Below the pieces are notes generated by a model, which saw nothing but the letters and a program-made list of their open reading frames with translations, was not told the origin of the DNA and ran no database searches. Positions 6,402 through 15,808 of a stretch of DNA of 19,235 nt are shown piece after piece (position 1 is the first letter of the stretch; every line of letters begins with the position of its first letter). Made by a program: the position numbers and the translations under genes. The DNA is taken from contig JBCAZE010000047.1 in assembly GCA_039700805.1 (NCBI GenBank), forward strand, positions 1 through 19,235, given 5' to 3'. This stretch comes from CALBPI01 sp039700805. GTDB taxonomy: Bacteria; Pseudomonadota; Gammaproteobacteria; Steroidobacterales; Woeseiaceae.

Positions 6402-7048
6402 GTACACTGACCGCACCGATCGGCATTTTTGGTGGCACATTTGATCCGGTGCATTACGGCCACCTGCGCAGTGCTTTCGAGCTATTGCATGGTCTTGAGC
6501 TGAAAGAAGTACGCTTTATGCCGTGTGGCAATCCGCCGCATCGTGCCTCTCCCATGGCGCCGGCGGATCTTAGATTGAAAATGGTCCAGTGCGCAGTTGA
6601 GCAAGAAGAAGGGTTTGTTGTCGACGATCGCGAGGTACGTCGCACCGGATTGTCTTATACTGTCGATACGTTGCGCTCGCTACGCAGCGATTTCCCCGAC
6701 AGCCCGCTCTGTTTGATTGTTGGAATGGATGCATTCCTCGGGCTACCCAAGTGGTACCAATGGCGCGAAATTTTGCGTCTTGCGCATATTGTGGTCGCGC
6801 ATCGTCCGGGCTGGCAGGCACCTTCTGATGGCGCCCTCGGCGATCTTTTGCGAGATCGCGGAAGCGCGTTGGTCGGGGATCTTCATAGCGGTTTGGCCGG
6901 TGTGATTTTTGTTCAGGAAGTCACCCAACTGGAAATATCCTCGACCAGCATACGGTCTTTGATCAAAGCCGGGCATGATCCGCGATTTTTGATTCCCGAT
7001 TGTGTGCGTGTGATCGCCGATCAAGCGGGTTGTTATGATGATGTGTAG
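6398..7048 (+). CDS. nadD: Nicotinate-mononucleotide adenylyltransferase
   Basis: Transfers AMP from ATP to nicotinate mononucleotide to make nicotinate adenine dinucleotide, the penultimate step of NAD synthesis. The nucleotidyltransferase signature GGTFDPVHYGHL is at 12-23, with H19 and H22 in the HxGH motif. GNPPHR follows near 45-50, DTLRSLR lies mid-protein and the second nucleotide-binding motif ISSTSIR is at 180-186. At 216 residues it has the normal length. I chose the ATG at 6398, which overlaps the holA stop by four bases; the longer in-frame start at 6335 lies inside holA. The holA-nadD-rsfS-rlmH order is conserved in many gammaproteobacteria. Confidence 0.97.
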   Translation: MSTLTAPIGIFGGTFDPVHYGHLRSAFELLHGLELKEVRFMPCGNPPHRASPMAPADLRLKMVQCAVEQEEGFVVDDREVRRTGLSYTVDTLRSLRSDFPDSPLCLIVGMDAFLGLPKWYQWREILRLAHIVVAHRPGWQAPSDGALGDLLRDRGSALVGDLHSGLAGVIFVQEVTQLEISSTSIRSLIKAGHDPRFLIPDCVRVIADQAGCYDDV

Positions 7049-7096
7049 GCCGAGGCGCGTGCACATCGACAAAGGAAAATGTAGGACTTGTGCAAT

Positions 7097-7459
7097 ATGA
7101 GCATGACACCAGAACAGGTCGCCGAGAAAGCGGTGGCCGCATTGGAAGACGCCAAAGCCCAGGACATCAAGTTGATTGACGTCCGTGGCCTCACGAGCAT
7201 GACAGACTTTATGCTAATTGCGAGTGGCACGTCAGATCGGCATGTTCGTTCAGTGGCGATCAATCTTGTTGAAACGATGAAGCGCGAAGGCCAGCGGCCA
7301 CTCGGTATCGAAGGGGAGAACGACGGTGAATGGGTGCTTGTCGATCTTCAAGATGCGCTGGTGCACGTGATGCTGCCGCGAGTACGTGAGTTCTACAATC
7401 TTGAGAAGCTTTGGGATCTGACGCCCGCTCGGTCAAGCGACGAACACGATCTACCGTGA
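7097..7459 (+). CDS. rsfS: Ribosomal silencing factor RsfS
   Basis: RsfS binds ribosomal protein uL14 on the large subunit and blocks subunit joining, lowering translation in poor conditions. The 120-residue product carries the family patterns: DIKLIDVRGLTSMTDFMLIASG, TSDRHVRSVA, then GENDGEWVLVDLQDALVHVMLP and REFYNLEKLW. The ATG at 7097 has AGGA ten bases upstream. A TTG at 7088 and an ATG at 7103 are less well spaced. Its last bases overlap the rlmH start as GTGA, so the two ribosome-directed genes are coupled. Confidence 0.96.
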   Translation: MSMTPEQVAEKAVAALEDAKAQDIKLIDVRGLTSMTDFMLIASGTSDRHVRSVAINLVETMKREGQRPLGIEGENDGEWVLVDLQDALVHVMLPRVREFYNLEKLWDLTPARSSDEHDLP

Positions 7460-7920
7460 CAATCTCGGTACTTGCGGTGGCCGGCAAACCCGCGTCCTGG
7501 GTTCAAGAAGCCTCTGATATCTATGTGAAGCGGCTGCCTCGCGCATGGCGTCTATCGGTTTCATTGCTAGCACCGTCCAAGAAGTCGGGTGACGCGGAAG
7601 GTCGCAAGGCGGATGAGTGGCGACGGGTGGCCGCGCGCTTAGATGCTTCGGCGACGCTTATCCTTCTTGATGAACGCGGGCGCGGACTTGGCAGTCGCGC
7701 GTTCGCCGATAACATACGTACGAGGCGTGACGACGGAGAATCTTTGGTTTTCCTGATCGGCGGACCCGACGGTGTCCATGACGATTGCCGACAACGAGCA
7801 GCACAAACGCTGTCATTGGCACCATTTACAATGCCGCACGAGATGGCGCGTGTCGTTTTGCTTGAACAGATTTACCGCGCGCACACCATCATCGAGCGTC
7901 ATCCCTATCACCGAGACTGA
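7456..7920 (+). CDS. rlmH: 23S rRNA (pseudouridine-1915-N3) methyltransferase
   Basis: RlmH is a SPOUT-fold enzyme that methylates pseudouridine 1915 in helix 69 of the large-subunit rRNA. The 154-residue product matches family length and ends with the hallmark HPYHRD. Other signatures are LLDERGRGLGSRAFAD, FLIGGPDGVHDD (the S-adenosylmethionine-binding knot) and the run from PHEMAR to EQIYRAHTII. The start is the GTG at 7456, overlapping the rsfS stop. Longer starts lie in rsfS. In many relatives rlmH is followed by mrdA and rodA. Here maf starts one base after its stop. Confidence 0.96.
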   Translation: MTISVLAVAGKPASWVQEASDIYVKRLPRAWRLSVSLLAPSKKSGDAEGRKADEWRRVAARLDASATLILLDERGRGLGSRAFADNIRTRRDDGESLVFLIGGPDGVHDDCRQRAAQTLSLAPFTMPHEMARVVLLEQIYRAHTIIERHPYHRD

Positions 7921-7921
7921 C

Positions 7922-8509
7922 ATGGACGGAACCGTTGGATTAGCGTCAGGCTCGCCAAGACGCAAGCAAATATTGGAGTCTCTCGGGCTGACGGTCAGTC
8001 AGCTTCCGGCTGGCATTGACGAGACGCGCGGCACGAATGAGGCGATCGTTGACTATGTTGCGAGACTGGCCCGTGAGAAGGCTCGGTTCGGCGCAGATGA
8101 ATCTGGGGTTTCTGCCATTCCGGTGGTCGCTGGTGATACCGCTGTCGCGTTGAATGAGCAGCTGTTCGATAAGCCCCGCGATGAGGCACATGCTGTGCAG
8201 ATGTTATTGTCACTTAGCGGGAAGGTGCATCAGGTTCACACCAGCGTGGCGGTTCTCTGGCAAGGATCGCTGAAGGTTGATGTTGTGAGTTCGTCGGTGA
8301 GTTTTTCGGCGATCACGGAACGCGAGGCACACGACTATTGGGCGTCCGGCGAGCCAGAAGGCAAGGCGGGGGCGTACGCGATCCAAGGCCTTGGCGGACG
8401 CTTCGTTAAGCATCTGTCTGGCAGCTACACCGGCGTCATGGGGCTTCCTGTGTTTGAAGTCTGGAAACGCTTGACGGCACTGACCGAATGGTCGGTGAAA
8501 TCGTCGTAG
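7922..8509 (+). CDS. Maf-family nucleoside triphosphate pyrophosphatase
   Basis: Maf proteins hydrolyse non-canonical or excess nucleoside triphosphates to monophosphates, keeping them out of DNA and RNA; some also slow septum formation. The 195-residue product has the family start ASGSPRRK (8-15), the catalytic Asp in VAGDTAV (D72), KPRDEA, LSGKVHQVHTSVAV and GGRFVKHLSGSYTGVMGLP. Linkage to rng, as in E. coli yhdE-rng, favours the YhdE type (dTTP/UTP) over the YceF type. The ATG at 7922 follows the rlmH stop by one base. A weak spot is the usual GADT sequence, which reads AGDT here. Confidence 0.94.
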   Translation: MDGTVGLASGSPRRKQILESLGLTVSQLPAGIDETRGTNEAIVDYVARLAREKARFGADESGVSAIPVVAGDTAVALNEQLFDKPRDEAHAVQMLLSLSGKVHQVHTSVAVLWQGSLKVDVVSSSVSFSAITEREAHDYWASGEPEGKAGAYAIQGLGGRFVKHLSGSYTGVMGLPVFEVWKRLTALTEWSVKSS

Positions 8510-8520
8510 GAGAATAAACA

Positions 8521-10008
8521 ATGCGCGATGAGCTTCTCGTAAATATTTCACCGAGCGAACAAAGGGCCGCTGTCGTTGAGAACGGCATCGTGCAAGAGCT
8601 TTTTATTGAGCGTGCGTCTCGTCGCGGCATTGTGGGCAATATCTACAAAGGTCGTGTGAGTCGCGTGCTGCCGGGTATGCAGGCTGCGTTCATTGATATC
8701 GGCTTGGAACGCACCGCATTTCTACATGCGTCAGATATCTCCAAACCATCTGCTGATGCGAGCGAAGATACAGAGGATACGGTCATGCTGCCGATGAATC
8801 CTCCGACGATTAGTGAGCTGGTGACCGAAGGCGGTGAGATTCTCGTTCAGGTGTTAAAGGATCCCCTGGGTACGAAGGGTGCACGCCTAACGAGTTTCAT
8901 CACGTTGCCATCACGTTATCTTGTGATGATGCCGAACAGTCAGTCGCTCGGTGTGTCGTCGCGCATTGAAGATGAGGAAGAGCGGGCTCGGTTGCGCGGT
9001 ATTCTCGAATCGCTGACACCCGAGAACGGTAGCAATGGTTATATTGTTCGAACCGCTGCTGAAGGCGCAAGCTATGATGCGTTGCGCGCTGACATGATGT
9101 TCCTCGATCGACTGTGGGAGGGTATTCGTGAGACGGCAGGCCGGGTCAATGGCGGCCGCATAGTGCACGAGGATCTACCCCTCGCGTTGCGCATTCTTCG
9201 AGATATGGTGCAGCAAGATATCGAGCGGGTACGCGTAGACAGCGAATCGCAGTTTCAACGAATGCGCGAATTCGCCAGCAGTTTTCTTCCGGAGCTGACT
9301 GAGAAGATCGAACTCTACTCCGGTCGTAGGCCGATTTTTGATCTGTACGGTGTTGAAGAAGATATTTCGCGAGCGCTTGAGCGTAAGGTGCCGCTAAAGT
9401 CAGGCGGGTACCTGATCTTTGATCAGACCGAGGCGATGACCACAGTCGACGTCAACACGGGTGCGTTTGTCGGTAGCAGCAATCTCGAAGATACGCTGTA
9501 CCGCACCAACCTCGAAGCCACGGTGGCCATTGCGCGTCAGCTGCGATTGCGCAACCTCGGCGGCATCATCATTCTCGACTTTATCGATATGGCCGAAGAA
9601 GTGCATCGAGAGAAAGTCTTGGAGGCGCTGCAGCGTGCTTTGTCTGCGGATCATGCCAAATGCCAGGTGATGCCAGTGTCGGCGTTAGGTCTTGTGGAGA
9701 TGACGCGTAAGAGAACACGAGAAAGTCTTGAACATATCCTATGTGACGCTTGTCCAACTTGTGATGGGCGTGGACTTGTTAAGACGCCGCAGACGGTATG
9801 TTATGAGATTTTCCGAGAGATTCTCCGCCAGCATCGCCAATTTAGTTTCGATGAGTTGATGATTCTTGCGCACCAGGATGTCGTTGAGTTGATGCTCGAT
9901 GAGGAGTCGGCAGGGCTCGCGGAGATCGCTGAGTCGACTGATAAGACGGTTCGTCTGCAGGCCGAAAGCCTGTATGCGCCCGATCAATATGATGTGGTCT
10001 TGATGTAA
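8521..10008 (+). CDS. rng: Ribonuclease G
   Basis: Endoribonuclease that trims the 5' end of 16S rRNA and cuts some mRNAs; a shorter relative of RNase E without its scaffold tail. The 495-residue length is that of RNase G. An S1 RNA-binding domain fills roughly residues 35-125 (GNIYKGRVSRVLPGMQAAFIDIG). The DNase I-like catalytic site has D310 (DVNTG) and D353 (LDFIDM), spaced as in E. coli. The zinc link is CPTC with C411 and C414. A strong AGGAG precedes the ATG at 8521. It is followed 12 bases later by yhdP, as in E. coli. Confidence 0.97.
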   Translation: MRDELLVNISPSEQRAAVVENGIVQELFIERASRRGIVGNIYKGRVSRVLPGMQAAFIDIGLERTAFLHASDISKPSADASEDTEDTVMLPMNPPTISELVTEGGEILVQVLKDPLGTKGARLTSFITLPSRYLVMMPNSQSLGVSSRIEDEEERARLRGILESLTPENGSNGYIVRTAAEGASYDALRADMMFLDRLWEGIRETAGRVNGGRIVHEDLPLALRILRDMVQQDIERVRVDSESQFQRMREFASSFLPELTEKIELYSGRRPIFDLYGVEEDISRALERKVPLKSGGYLIFDQTEAMTTVDVNTGAFVGSSNLEDTLYRTNLEATVAIARQLRLRNLGGIIILDFIDMAEEVHREKVLEALQRALSADHAKCQVMPVSALGLVEMTRKRTRESLEHILCDACPTCDGRGLVKTPQTVCYEIFREILRQHRQFSFDELMILAHQDVVELMLDEESAGLAEIAESTDKTVRLQAESLYAPDQYDVVLM

Positions 10009-10020
10009 CGCACAAATGTG

Positions 10021-13000
10021 ATGCTAAAGAAACTCGCCAAAGTGCTCGCCTATCTTATTGCAACACTCGTCGTGTTGTTGGCGGTTGCGCTTGGCGTTCT
10101 GCGTCTCGCCTTGCCGCAATTGCCTGAATATCAGGACGAGATTCAGGCGAAACTCGCTGAAGCCATCGATGGCGATGTCAGTTTCACCTCATTGGACGCG
10201 CGCTGGCGTTTCCACGGTCCAGAGATTGTGTTTGACAACTTTACGATCGGACCCGAGATTTCCGGACGAACGATTACCCCCGTACAGATAGGGACCTTAC
10301 GTGTGGGCGTGTCGCTGAGCAGTCTTGTGCTCGATCAAGAATTGGTTGTGCGACGTCTGGGTGTGGATGACCTTGTGATCTCAACGTCACGAAGCGAGGA
10401 CGGTTGGCGTGTACAAGACGCGTTGATCGAGTCGTCTGAAACTGGCGATTCGTCGCCCGTTCCGCTCGAACGTTTCAGTCCGCTCGATGTTGAGTTAAGC
10501 AACGTCGTGCTAATTTACCAAGATCAAATTTCGGCACGTGAACCTGCCGCTTTCACCGTAAAACGTTCACGGGGGTTGTTAACGACGGAACGCGTGCGAC
10601 TCGACATGGTTGTGTCAGAAGAGTTACAGCGTGGCGCGACAGCGGACTTGGCTCTGAATGGTGAAGTGGCTGGCCTTGCACTGTCGGAAATCGTCGCTGG
10701 AGATTGGATTGCTTCGGCGGAATTGAAAGATGTCACTGCGTCGCTGATGTCGCGGCTACTGCCTGGCGAATGGCGATTGCCAAAGGAAGGGCAGGCTGAT
10801 CTCATTGTCGACTTGAGGTTGTCCGATGGTGGCATGGAGTCGTTGGTTATCAACCTCGACGCCCAAGACGTTGTTCCGGATGGTGGCGATGAGCAGTCAT
10901 CCGTCACGGGCAGAGCAGAATGGACGCGCTTTGATGATGGTTGGTTGTGCGCGGTCGAAGATTTTGTGGTCAACGTATCGGATCGCCGCTGGCCTCCGGC
11001 AACCGCGACAATTCGTTCCAGCGTTTCTGATACTGCGACACGCGTTCAAGTCGATGCGAGCAACGTAACGGTTTACGACATTCCTTATCTTGCTGCGTTT
11101 TTGCCGGAACCATTGTCAGCTCAGGTACTGAAGACCGAGCTTGCCGGTACCCTGGTGTCGCTCAACGGGCATGTGGACTTTGCTAACTCGGCTGAAGATG
11201 TGTCATTGGATTGGGCGCAGCGCCTCCAAGACTATGATATTGATACGACATTCGAAGGCATTACGGCAGCACCATTCGGCCGCATACCCGGTGTCAGTAA
11301 TTTAACCGGCTCGATGCATATGTCTCCGGCTTCAGGCAGCGTGACGCTAGCGAGTTCTGACGCGGCACTGCGTCTCCCAGGCGTATTCGAAACGCCCTTA
11401 CCTTTGTCCCGATTATCGGGTTCGATGGTCTGGCGAAACAGTGATCGCGGCCTGACGTTACTGTCCGATAACGTGACGATGGCGAGTGGACCATTGACGC
11501 AAAAACTCAGCGTTGAGGTCGTGATTCCAAGCGACGATAGTGGTGTTGTTGTCGACTTAGATAGCGAATTCGAGCTCTCCGATCTCAGTCGCATCGACGA
11601 GCTACTACCCGCGGCGGTGGTCCGGCCAAAACTCTACAACTGGCTGACGCAGAGTCTTAATGCAGGGCGTGTAGAAGATGGTCGGCTGCGACTTGCCGGC
11701 AACCTCAACGATTTCCCGTTCGATGATGGCAATGGCGAGTTTTCTGCAAGTGCGGAAACCAAGAATGTCACTATGCGCTATGCGCGGCCATGGCCCGCCA
11801 TCACCGAACTTGACGCGACAGTGAATTTTGATCGCATGCGTCTTTGGACAACGTCCAATAGTGGTGTCAGCGGCGGTATCCCTTTTCGCGATAGCACGGC
11901 AGAGTTTAAGGACTTGCGCGATGGGCGGCTGACGGTTGCCACAGAAGGGCAAGCGTCATTGCAGGCCTTGTACCGTTACTCCGGCGCCAGTCCGATACGC
12001 AACCTATTTGGCAAAGTGTTCGATATCCTCGAGCTCGATGGCAATGGTCGATATGACGTTGATCTTCTGATTCCGCTAAAGGCGATACGAGACTTTCAGT
12101 TTGACGCCACATTAACGACTGACGATGGCTATCTTGGTTTCTCGACGCTGCCGTTGTTCGCTGAGCAAATTCGCGGTGAAGTTCGATTGGATCGTAAAGG
12201 CGTGTACGCAAGTGATGTACTTGCACAGGTCTTCGACCGTCCGACGACGCTTGATCTGTCCCCCGCACCTGTCGATAGCGGCTTTGGCCTTCGTCTGGAG
12301 GCCGACGGGCGTGTCACGGACCAGGCGTTGGTTGAGCAGTGCCGAATTCCGCTGCCTGGTCGCATCAGCGGCGAAACCCCTTACACCGCGACGCTTTGGA
12401 TTCCGAAGGCGCGTGCCGATGCAGACAGCACAAAACCACTCACACTAGAGGTGTTGTCGTCATTGAAGGGGCTTGCGCTTGACGTGCCTTATCCTGCCGG
12501 TAAGTCTGCGGAGACGAGCAACGAAACGGAAGTCGTTTTGTTGCTGCAGGACGGACTGTCGATCGATGTATTGATGGATAGTGGCTTGGGCCTCGTCGCA
12601 TTATTCGCCGGAGAGTCAGGGCAGCCGCTGACACTCGAACGCGGCACGCTGCATCTTGGCCCCGGACGTGCGCTTTTGCCGATTGTCCCCGGTCTATTTG
12701 TTGATGGCGCGATCGATACGACGCGACTCGACGATTGGCTTTCACTCGGTGATGGCAATGGTCCTTCGATTGTCGACAAGCTGAAATCTATCGCGGTCAG
12801 CGTCGATACGTTGGATGCGTTCGGACAGCGGATCCGAAATGTCAGAACGGGGTTGCAAGCCAGTGATGAAAACTGGCTCATTGATATCGACTCGCCAGCG
12901 GTTGCAGGCAATATGATCATACCGCGGGATCTCAGCGCCGATAGCGCGATCCTTCGCATGGATATGGATCGCTTGTTTTTGCTGGAGTCGGACCCAGCGT

Positions 13001-13890
13001 CTGGCGGCGACAGCGACCCAACCCGAGTCCCATCGATGCAAGTTGTCGCGCGCGATTTCTCTTTGGGGCAGAAGCGATTCGGTGCACTGGATGCAATGAT
13101 CTCCAGAGTTGCCAATGGCGTGGTGATAGAAAAGGTGGAAACCAAAGCGCCGTCGTTTGGAATATCGGCGTCCGGTGATTGGCTCTTGGACCCCGTCGAA
13201 GTGAGTGGCTCACGAACACGAATGACGGCGTCCATCACCAGTAACGACGTCAAAGCGATGATGAACAGCCTCGGTTATCAACCCGGCATCAACGCGGAAC
13301 AGCTGACGAGTCAGCTCGAGATATCCTGGGGCGGTGGACCATCTGAGACATTCGTTGAGTCACTGGATGGCAGTGCGACCGTCGCTATCAACAATGGCAC
13401 GTTAGATGAAGTTGAGCCTGGCGCGGGTCGTGTGGTCGGCCTGATGAGTGTCGCGGAGCTACCGCGGCGGTTGGCGCTCGATTTTCGTGATGTGTTTCGG
13501 AAAGGATTCAGTTTTGATGTCATTCAAGGCGACTTTCGGATGGTCAACGGAGATGCATTTACCTGCAATTTGAACTTGCAAGGGTCTTCTGCCGACGTCG
13601 GATTGATCGGTCGTGCCAGTCTCGCCAAACGCAACTACAACCAAACCGCGGTTGTGAGCGTGAAGGTGGGGAATACCTTACCGGCGGTTGGGGCGGTTGT
13701 CGCAGGACCGCAAGTCGGCGCTGCGCTGTTGGTGTTTTCTCAGATCTTTAAGAAGCCTCTTCAAGGTATGACCGAGGTGTTTTATCAGATCAATGGTGGT
13801 TGGGACGAGCCGAGCATTGACCGCACAGACTCTGCACGATTTGCAGCGACTGCAGAATTGGCCGGCTGCCTGGTCAATACAGGTAATTAG
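10021..13890 (+). CDS. yhdP: YhdP-family AsmA-like lipid transport protein
   Basis: YhdP is a long inner-membrane-anchored periplasmic protein that, with TamB and YdbH, carries phospholipids to the outer membrane. The 1289-residue product is close to the E. coli protein (about 1266). One N-terminal membrane helix (about 9-32) is followed by a very long beta-rich body with repeated short strands, expected for a lipid-binding groove. The AsmA-type C-terminal part contains DGSATVAINNGTLDEVEPGAGRVVGLMS-like sequence near 1115-1145. The start is ATG 10021 or the GTG just before it at 10018. Neither has a clear ribosome site, so it may depend on coupling with rng 12 bases upstream. Placement between rng and tldD is classic. 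Confidence 0.94.
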   Translation: MLKKLAKVLAYLIATLVVLLAVALGVLRLALPQLPEYQDEIQAKLAEAIDGDVSFTSLDARWRFHGPEIVFDNFTIGPEISGRTITPVQIGTLRVGVSLSSLVLDQELVVRRLGVDDLVISTSRSEDGWRVQDALIESSETGDSSPVPLERFSPLDVELSNVVLIYQDQISAREPAAFTVKRSRGLLTTERVRLDMVVSEELQRGATADLALNGEVAGLALSEIVAGDWIASAELKDVTASLMSRLLPGEWRLPKEGQADLIVDLRLSDGGMESLVINLDAQDVVPDGGDEQSSVTGRAEWTRFDDGWLCAVEDFVVNVSDRRWPPATATIRSSVSDTATRVQVDASNVTVYDIPYLAAFLPEPLSAQVLKTELAGTLVSLNGHVDFANSAEDVSLDWAQRLQDYDIDTTFEGITAAPFGRIPGVSNLTGSMHMSPASGSVTLASSDAALRLPGVFETPLPLSRLSGSMVWRNSDRGLTLLSDNVTMASGPLTQKLSVEVVIPSDDSGVVVDLDSEFELSDLSRIDELLPAAVVRPKLYNWLTQSLNAGRVEDGRLRLAGNLNDFPFDDGNGEFSASAETKNVTMRYARPWPAITELDATVNFDRMRLWTTSNSGVSGGIPFRDSTAEFKDLRDGRLTVATEGQASLQALYRYSGASPIRNLFGKVFDILELDGNGRYDVDLLIPLKAIRDFQFDATLTTDDGYLGFSTLPLFAEQIRGEVRLDRKGVYASDVLAQVFDRPTTLDLSPAPVDSGFGLRLEADGRVTDQALVEQCRIPLPGRISGETPYTATLWIPKARADADSTKPLTLEVLSSLKGLALDVPYPAGKSAETSNETEVVLLLQDGLSIDVLMDSGLGLVALFAGESGQPLTLERGTLHLGPGRALLPIVPGLFVDGAIDTTRLDDWLSLGDGNGPSIVDKLKSIAVSVDTLDAFGQRIRNVRTGLQASDENWLIDIDSPAVAGNMIIPRDLSADSAILRMDMDRLFLLESDPASGGDSDPTRVPSMQVVARDFSLGQKRFGALDAMISRVANGVVIEKVETKAPSFGISASGDWLLDPVEVSGSRTRMTASITSNDVKAMMNSLGYQPGINAEQLTSQLEISWGGGPSETFVESLDGSATVAINNGTLDEVEPGAGRVVGLMSVAELPRRLALDFRDVFRKGFSFDVIQGDFRMVNGDAFTCNLNLQGSSADVGLIGRASLAKRNYNQTAVVSVKVGNTLPAVGAVVAGPQVGAALLVFSQIFKKPLQGMTEVFYQINGGWDEPSIDRTDSARFAATAELAGCLVNTGN

Positions 13891-14020
13891 TCGGCGGCAA
13901 TGCCTGCCAGAGGTATGGCGTCCCGTCATACACGAAACCTCGTGAAACATAGACCTTGGAGTTTTCTATGACTGCCTACAGCCTGATATCATCGACCGAC
14001 TACAGGATGCAGGGAACACG

Positions 14021-15460
14021 ATGACCACGACAGATACAGCGATCGATCGGTTTCTAAACACCAGTGAGTTGTCCAGCAGCCAGCTCGAGGCAACGCTGGG
14101 CACGTTAATGGCACGCCGTATCGACTACGCGGACTTGTATTTTCAACGCGCGGTGTCCGAGAGTTGGTCGTTGGAGGACGGGATTGTCAAAGACGCCTCG
14201 TACTCGCGACAACAGGGCGTCGGTGTGCGAGCAGTGAGCGGAGAGAAAACAGGATTCGCTTACAGTGATGATGTGACAATGCCAGCATTAGTGAAGGCGG
14301 CCGATGCGGCGCGCGCGATTGTGCGTCAAGGACAGGATGGTGCTTTGCCTATTCTGCGATCTCGTCAAGTCGCCCCGTTGTACCCGGGCGATAACCCGAT
14401 GTCGACATTGTCTGATGAAGAGAAGACGGACCTCTTGAAGTCGCTTGATGCGCGCGTGCGCGCACTAGACCCGCGCATTGAGCAGGTGGTTGTCAGTCTT
14501 GCTGCGACTTATGAGGATATTCTGATCGCTGCCAGCGACGATACGTTCTGCGCTGATACACGACCACTGGTGAGGCTAAACGTCTCTGTCATCGTCAATG
14601 ATAATGGGCGACGCGAGCAAGGATATGCGGGCGGCGGCGGACGCTATCCACTTAGTGAGATCAAAGATCGCGATCTCGGTATGTCTTTTGGCCGAGAGGC
14701 CGTGAGACAAGCACTCGTTCAACTCGAGGCTGTTGCGGCCCCTGCCGGTGCTATGCCGGTCGTGTTAGGGCCGGGTTGGCCGGCGGTTTTATTGCACGAG
14801 GCCGTAGGGCACGGGCTCGAGGGCGACTTTAATCGGAAAGGTACCTCGGTGTTTAGCGGGCGTCTCGGCGAGCAAGTAGCCTCACCATTGTGCACGATTG
14901 TGGATGACGGCACGATCGCTAACCGACGCGGGTCATTATCCATTGATGATGAAGGCCAACCGTCGCAATGTACGGTGTTGATTGAGAATGGAATTCTCAG
15001 AGGCTATATGCAAGACAAACTCAATGCGCGTTTGATGAATGTTGCGCCGACTGGCAATGGTCGTCGGGAGTCATTTTCCCATCTGCCGATGCCGCGTATG
15101 ACGAACACATACATGCGCAACGGTGAGCACAATCCTGAAGAAATTATCGCGTCGGTGGATAGGGGTATTTACGCGCCGAATTTCGGTGGCGGTCAGGTCG
15201 ACATCACCTCCGGCAAGTTCGTGTTTTCGGCGAGCGAGGCTTATCTCATTGAAGGCGGGAAACTGGGTGCGCCGGTCAAAGGGGCGACCTTGATCGGTAG
15301 TGGCGCAGATGTACTTCGTGAGGTGAGCATGGTCGGCAACGACATGAAGCTTGATACCGGCGTCGGCGTCTGCGGTAAAGAAGGGCAATCCGTACCGGTG
15401 GGCGTTGGGCAGCCCACGCTGAAGATCGACACCATCACGGTGGGCGGTACGGCGGGCTAG
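14021..15460 (+). CDS. tldD: Metalloprotease TldD
   Basis: TldD pairs with TldE (PmbA) to form a zinc protease that trims unfolded peptides, matures microcin B17 and degrades the CcdA antitoxin in E. coli. The 479-residue product has the metal site HEAVGHGLEGD (HExxxH, 259-264) and the conserved late cysteine in GVCGKEGQSVPVGVGQP (C451) that also binds zinc. GGGQVDITSGKFVF is a further family block. The ATG at 14021 has AGGGA six bases upstream. A 130-base gap separates it from yhdP, and the nitrilase gene found there in some relatives is missing. No pmbA is in the window, so the partner must lie elsewhere. Confidence 0.97.
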   Translation: MTTTDTAIDRFLNTSELSSSQLEATLGTLMARRIDYADLYFQRAVSESWSLEDGIVKDASYSRQQGVGVRAVSGEKTGFAYSDDVTMPALVKAADAARAIVRQGQDGALPILRSRQVAPLYPGDNPMSTLSDEEKTDLLKSLDARVRALDPRIEQVVVSLAATYEDILIAASDDTFCADTRPLVRLNVSVIVNDNGRREQGYAGGGGRYPLSEIKDRDLGMSFGREAVRQALVQLEAVAAPAGAMPVVLGPGWPAVLLHEAVGHGLEGDFNRKGTSVFSGRLGEQVASPLCTIVDDGTIANRRGSLSIDDEGQPSQCTVLIENGILRGYMQDKLNARLMNVAPTGNGRRESFSHLPMPRMTNTYMRNGEHNPEEIIASVDRGIYAPNFGGGQVDITSGKFVFSASEAYLIEGGKLGAPVKGATLIGSGADVLREVSMVGNDMKLDTGVGVCGKEGQSVPVGVGQPTLKIDTITVGGTAG

Positions 15461-15469
15461 TTGCGTTAT

Positions 15470-15497
15470 GTCACGCCGGGTGCACTCGGCCTGTGAC
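15470..15497 (+). terminator. Possible hairpin after tldD
   Basis: A 9-bp stem (GTCACGCCG pairing with CGGC and GTGAC) with a two-base bulge and an 8-base loop lies ten bases after the tldD stop. There is no T-run behind it, so intrinsic termination would be poor. It may instead stabilise the mRNA end. Confidence 0.35.
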
Positions 15498-15561
15498 AGC
15501 CATCACTGCAGCTTATCGGTCGTGTGGTCATAATGCCGGCATTCGATACGGGAGAGTCCGA

Positions 15562-15738
15562 ATGCAGTTCGACAATACACTGACCGAAACAGATCTAGAC
15601 CCAGCGGCGCGTGAGTTCGCGAAGAGCCTGAGAGAGCAGGGTGTTCGTCCGAGTGTCGACTATGGTGTCGATGGTTTTTCTGAGAGTTTCGGGACGCGAC
15701 TCTTGCGACTTTTAGGCCTCAAAAAGGACAAGTCCTGA
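15562..15738 (+). CDS. Small unknown protein, 58 residues
   Basis: I do not recognise the family. The ATG at 15562 has a good GGAG ribosome site seven bases upstream. Longer in-frame starts (from 15493) fall in the tldD hairpin and add no protein-like sequence. The product is mixed-charge and soluble: an acidic N-terminus (DNTLTETDLDPAAREF), a helix, a GVRPSVDYG turn and a basic C-terminal helix ending LLRLLGLKKDKS that could touch membrane or nucleic acid. A CATAAT -10-like hexamer about 35 bases before the start may give it its own transcript. It is real enough to annotate, but no function can be assigned. Confidence 0.65.
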   Translation: MQFDNTLTETDLDPAAREFAKSLREQGVRPSVDYGVDGFSESFGTRLLRLLGLKKDKS

Positions 15739-15747
15739 GGCGATACT

Positions 15748-15775
15748 TTGCCTGTCCGCGCGACAAAGGTATGCT
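15748..15775 (+). promoter_or_regulatory. Possible promoter of the 71-residue membrane protein gene
   Basis: TTGCCT (15748-15753), a 16-base spacer and TATGCT (15770-15775) resemble sigma70 boxes. Transcription would start near 15782, about 27 bases before the ATG at 15809. Confidence 0.35.
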
Positions 15776-15808
15776 GTAATCTCAGCAGAGCCTTTGGGAG
15801 TGTAGGCT

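Noticed and set aside
12489..13253. Leftward open frame of about 250 residues inside yhdP
   Set aside because: Ser- and Arg-rich low-complexity translation antisense to a well-supported gene. There is no ribosome site or motif.
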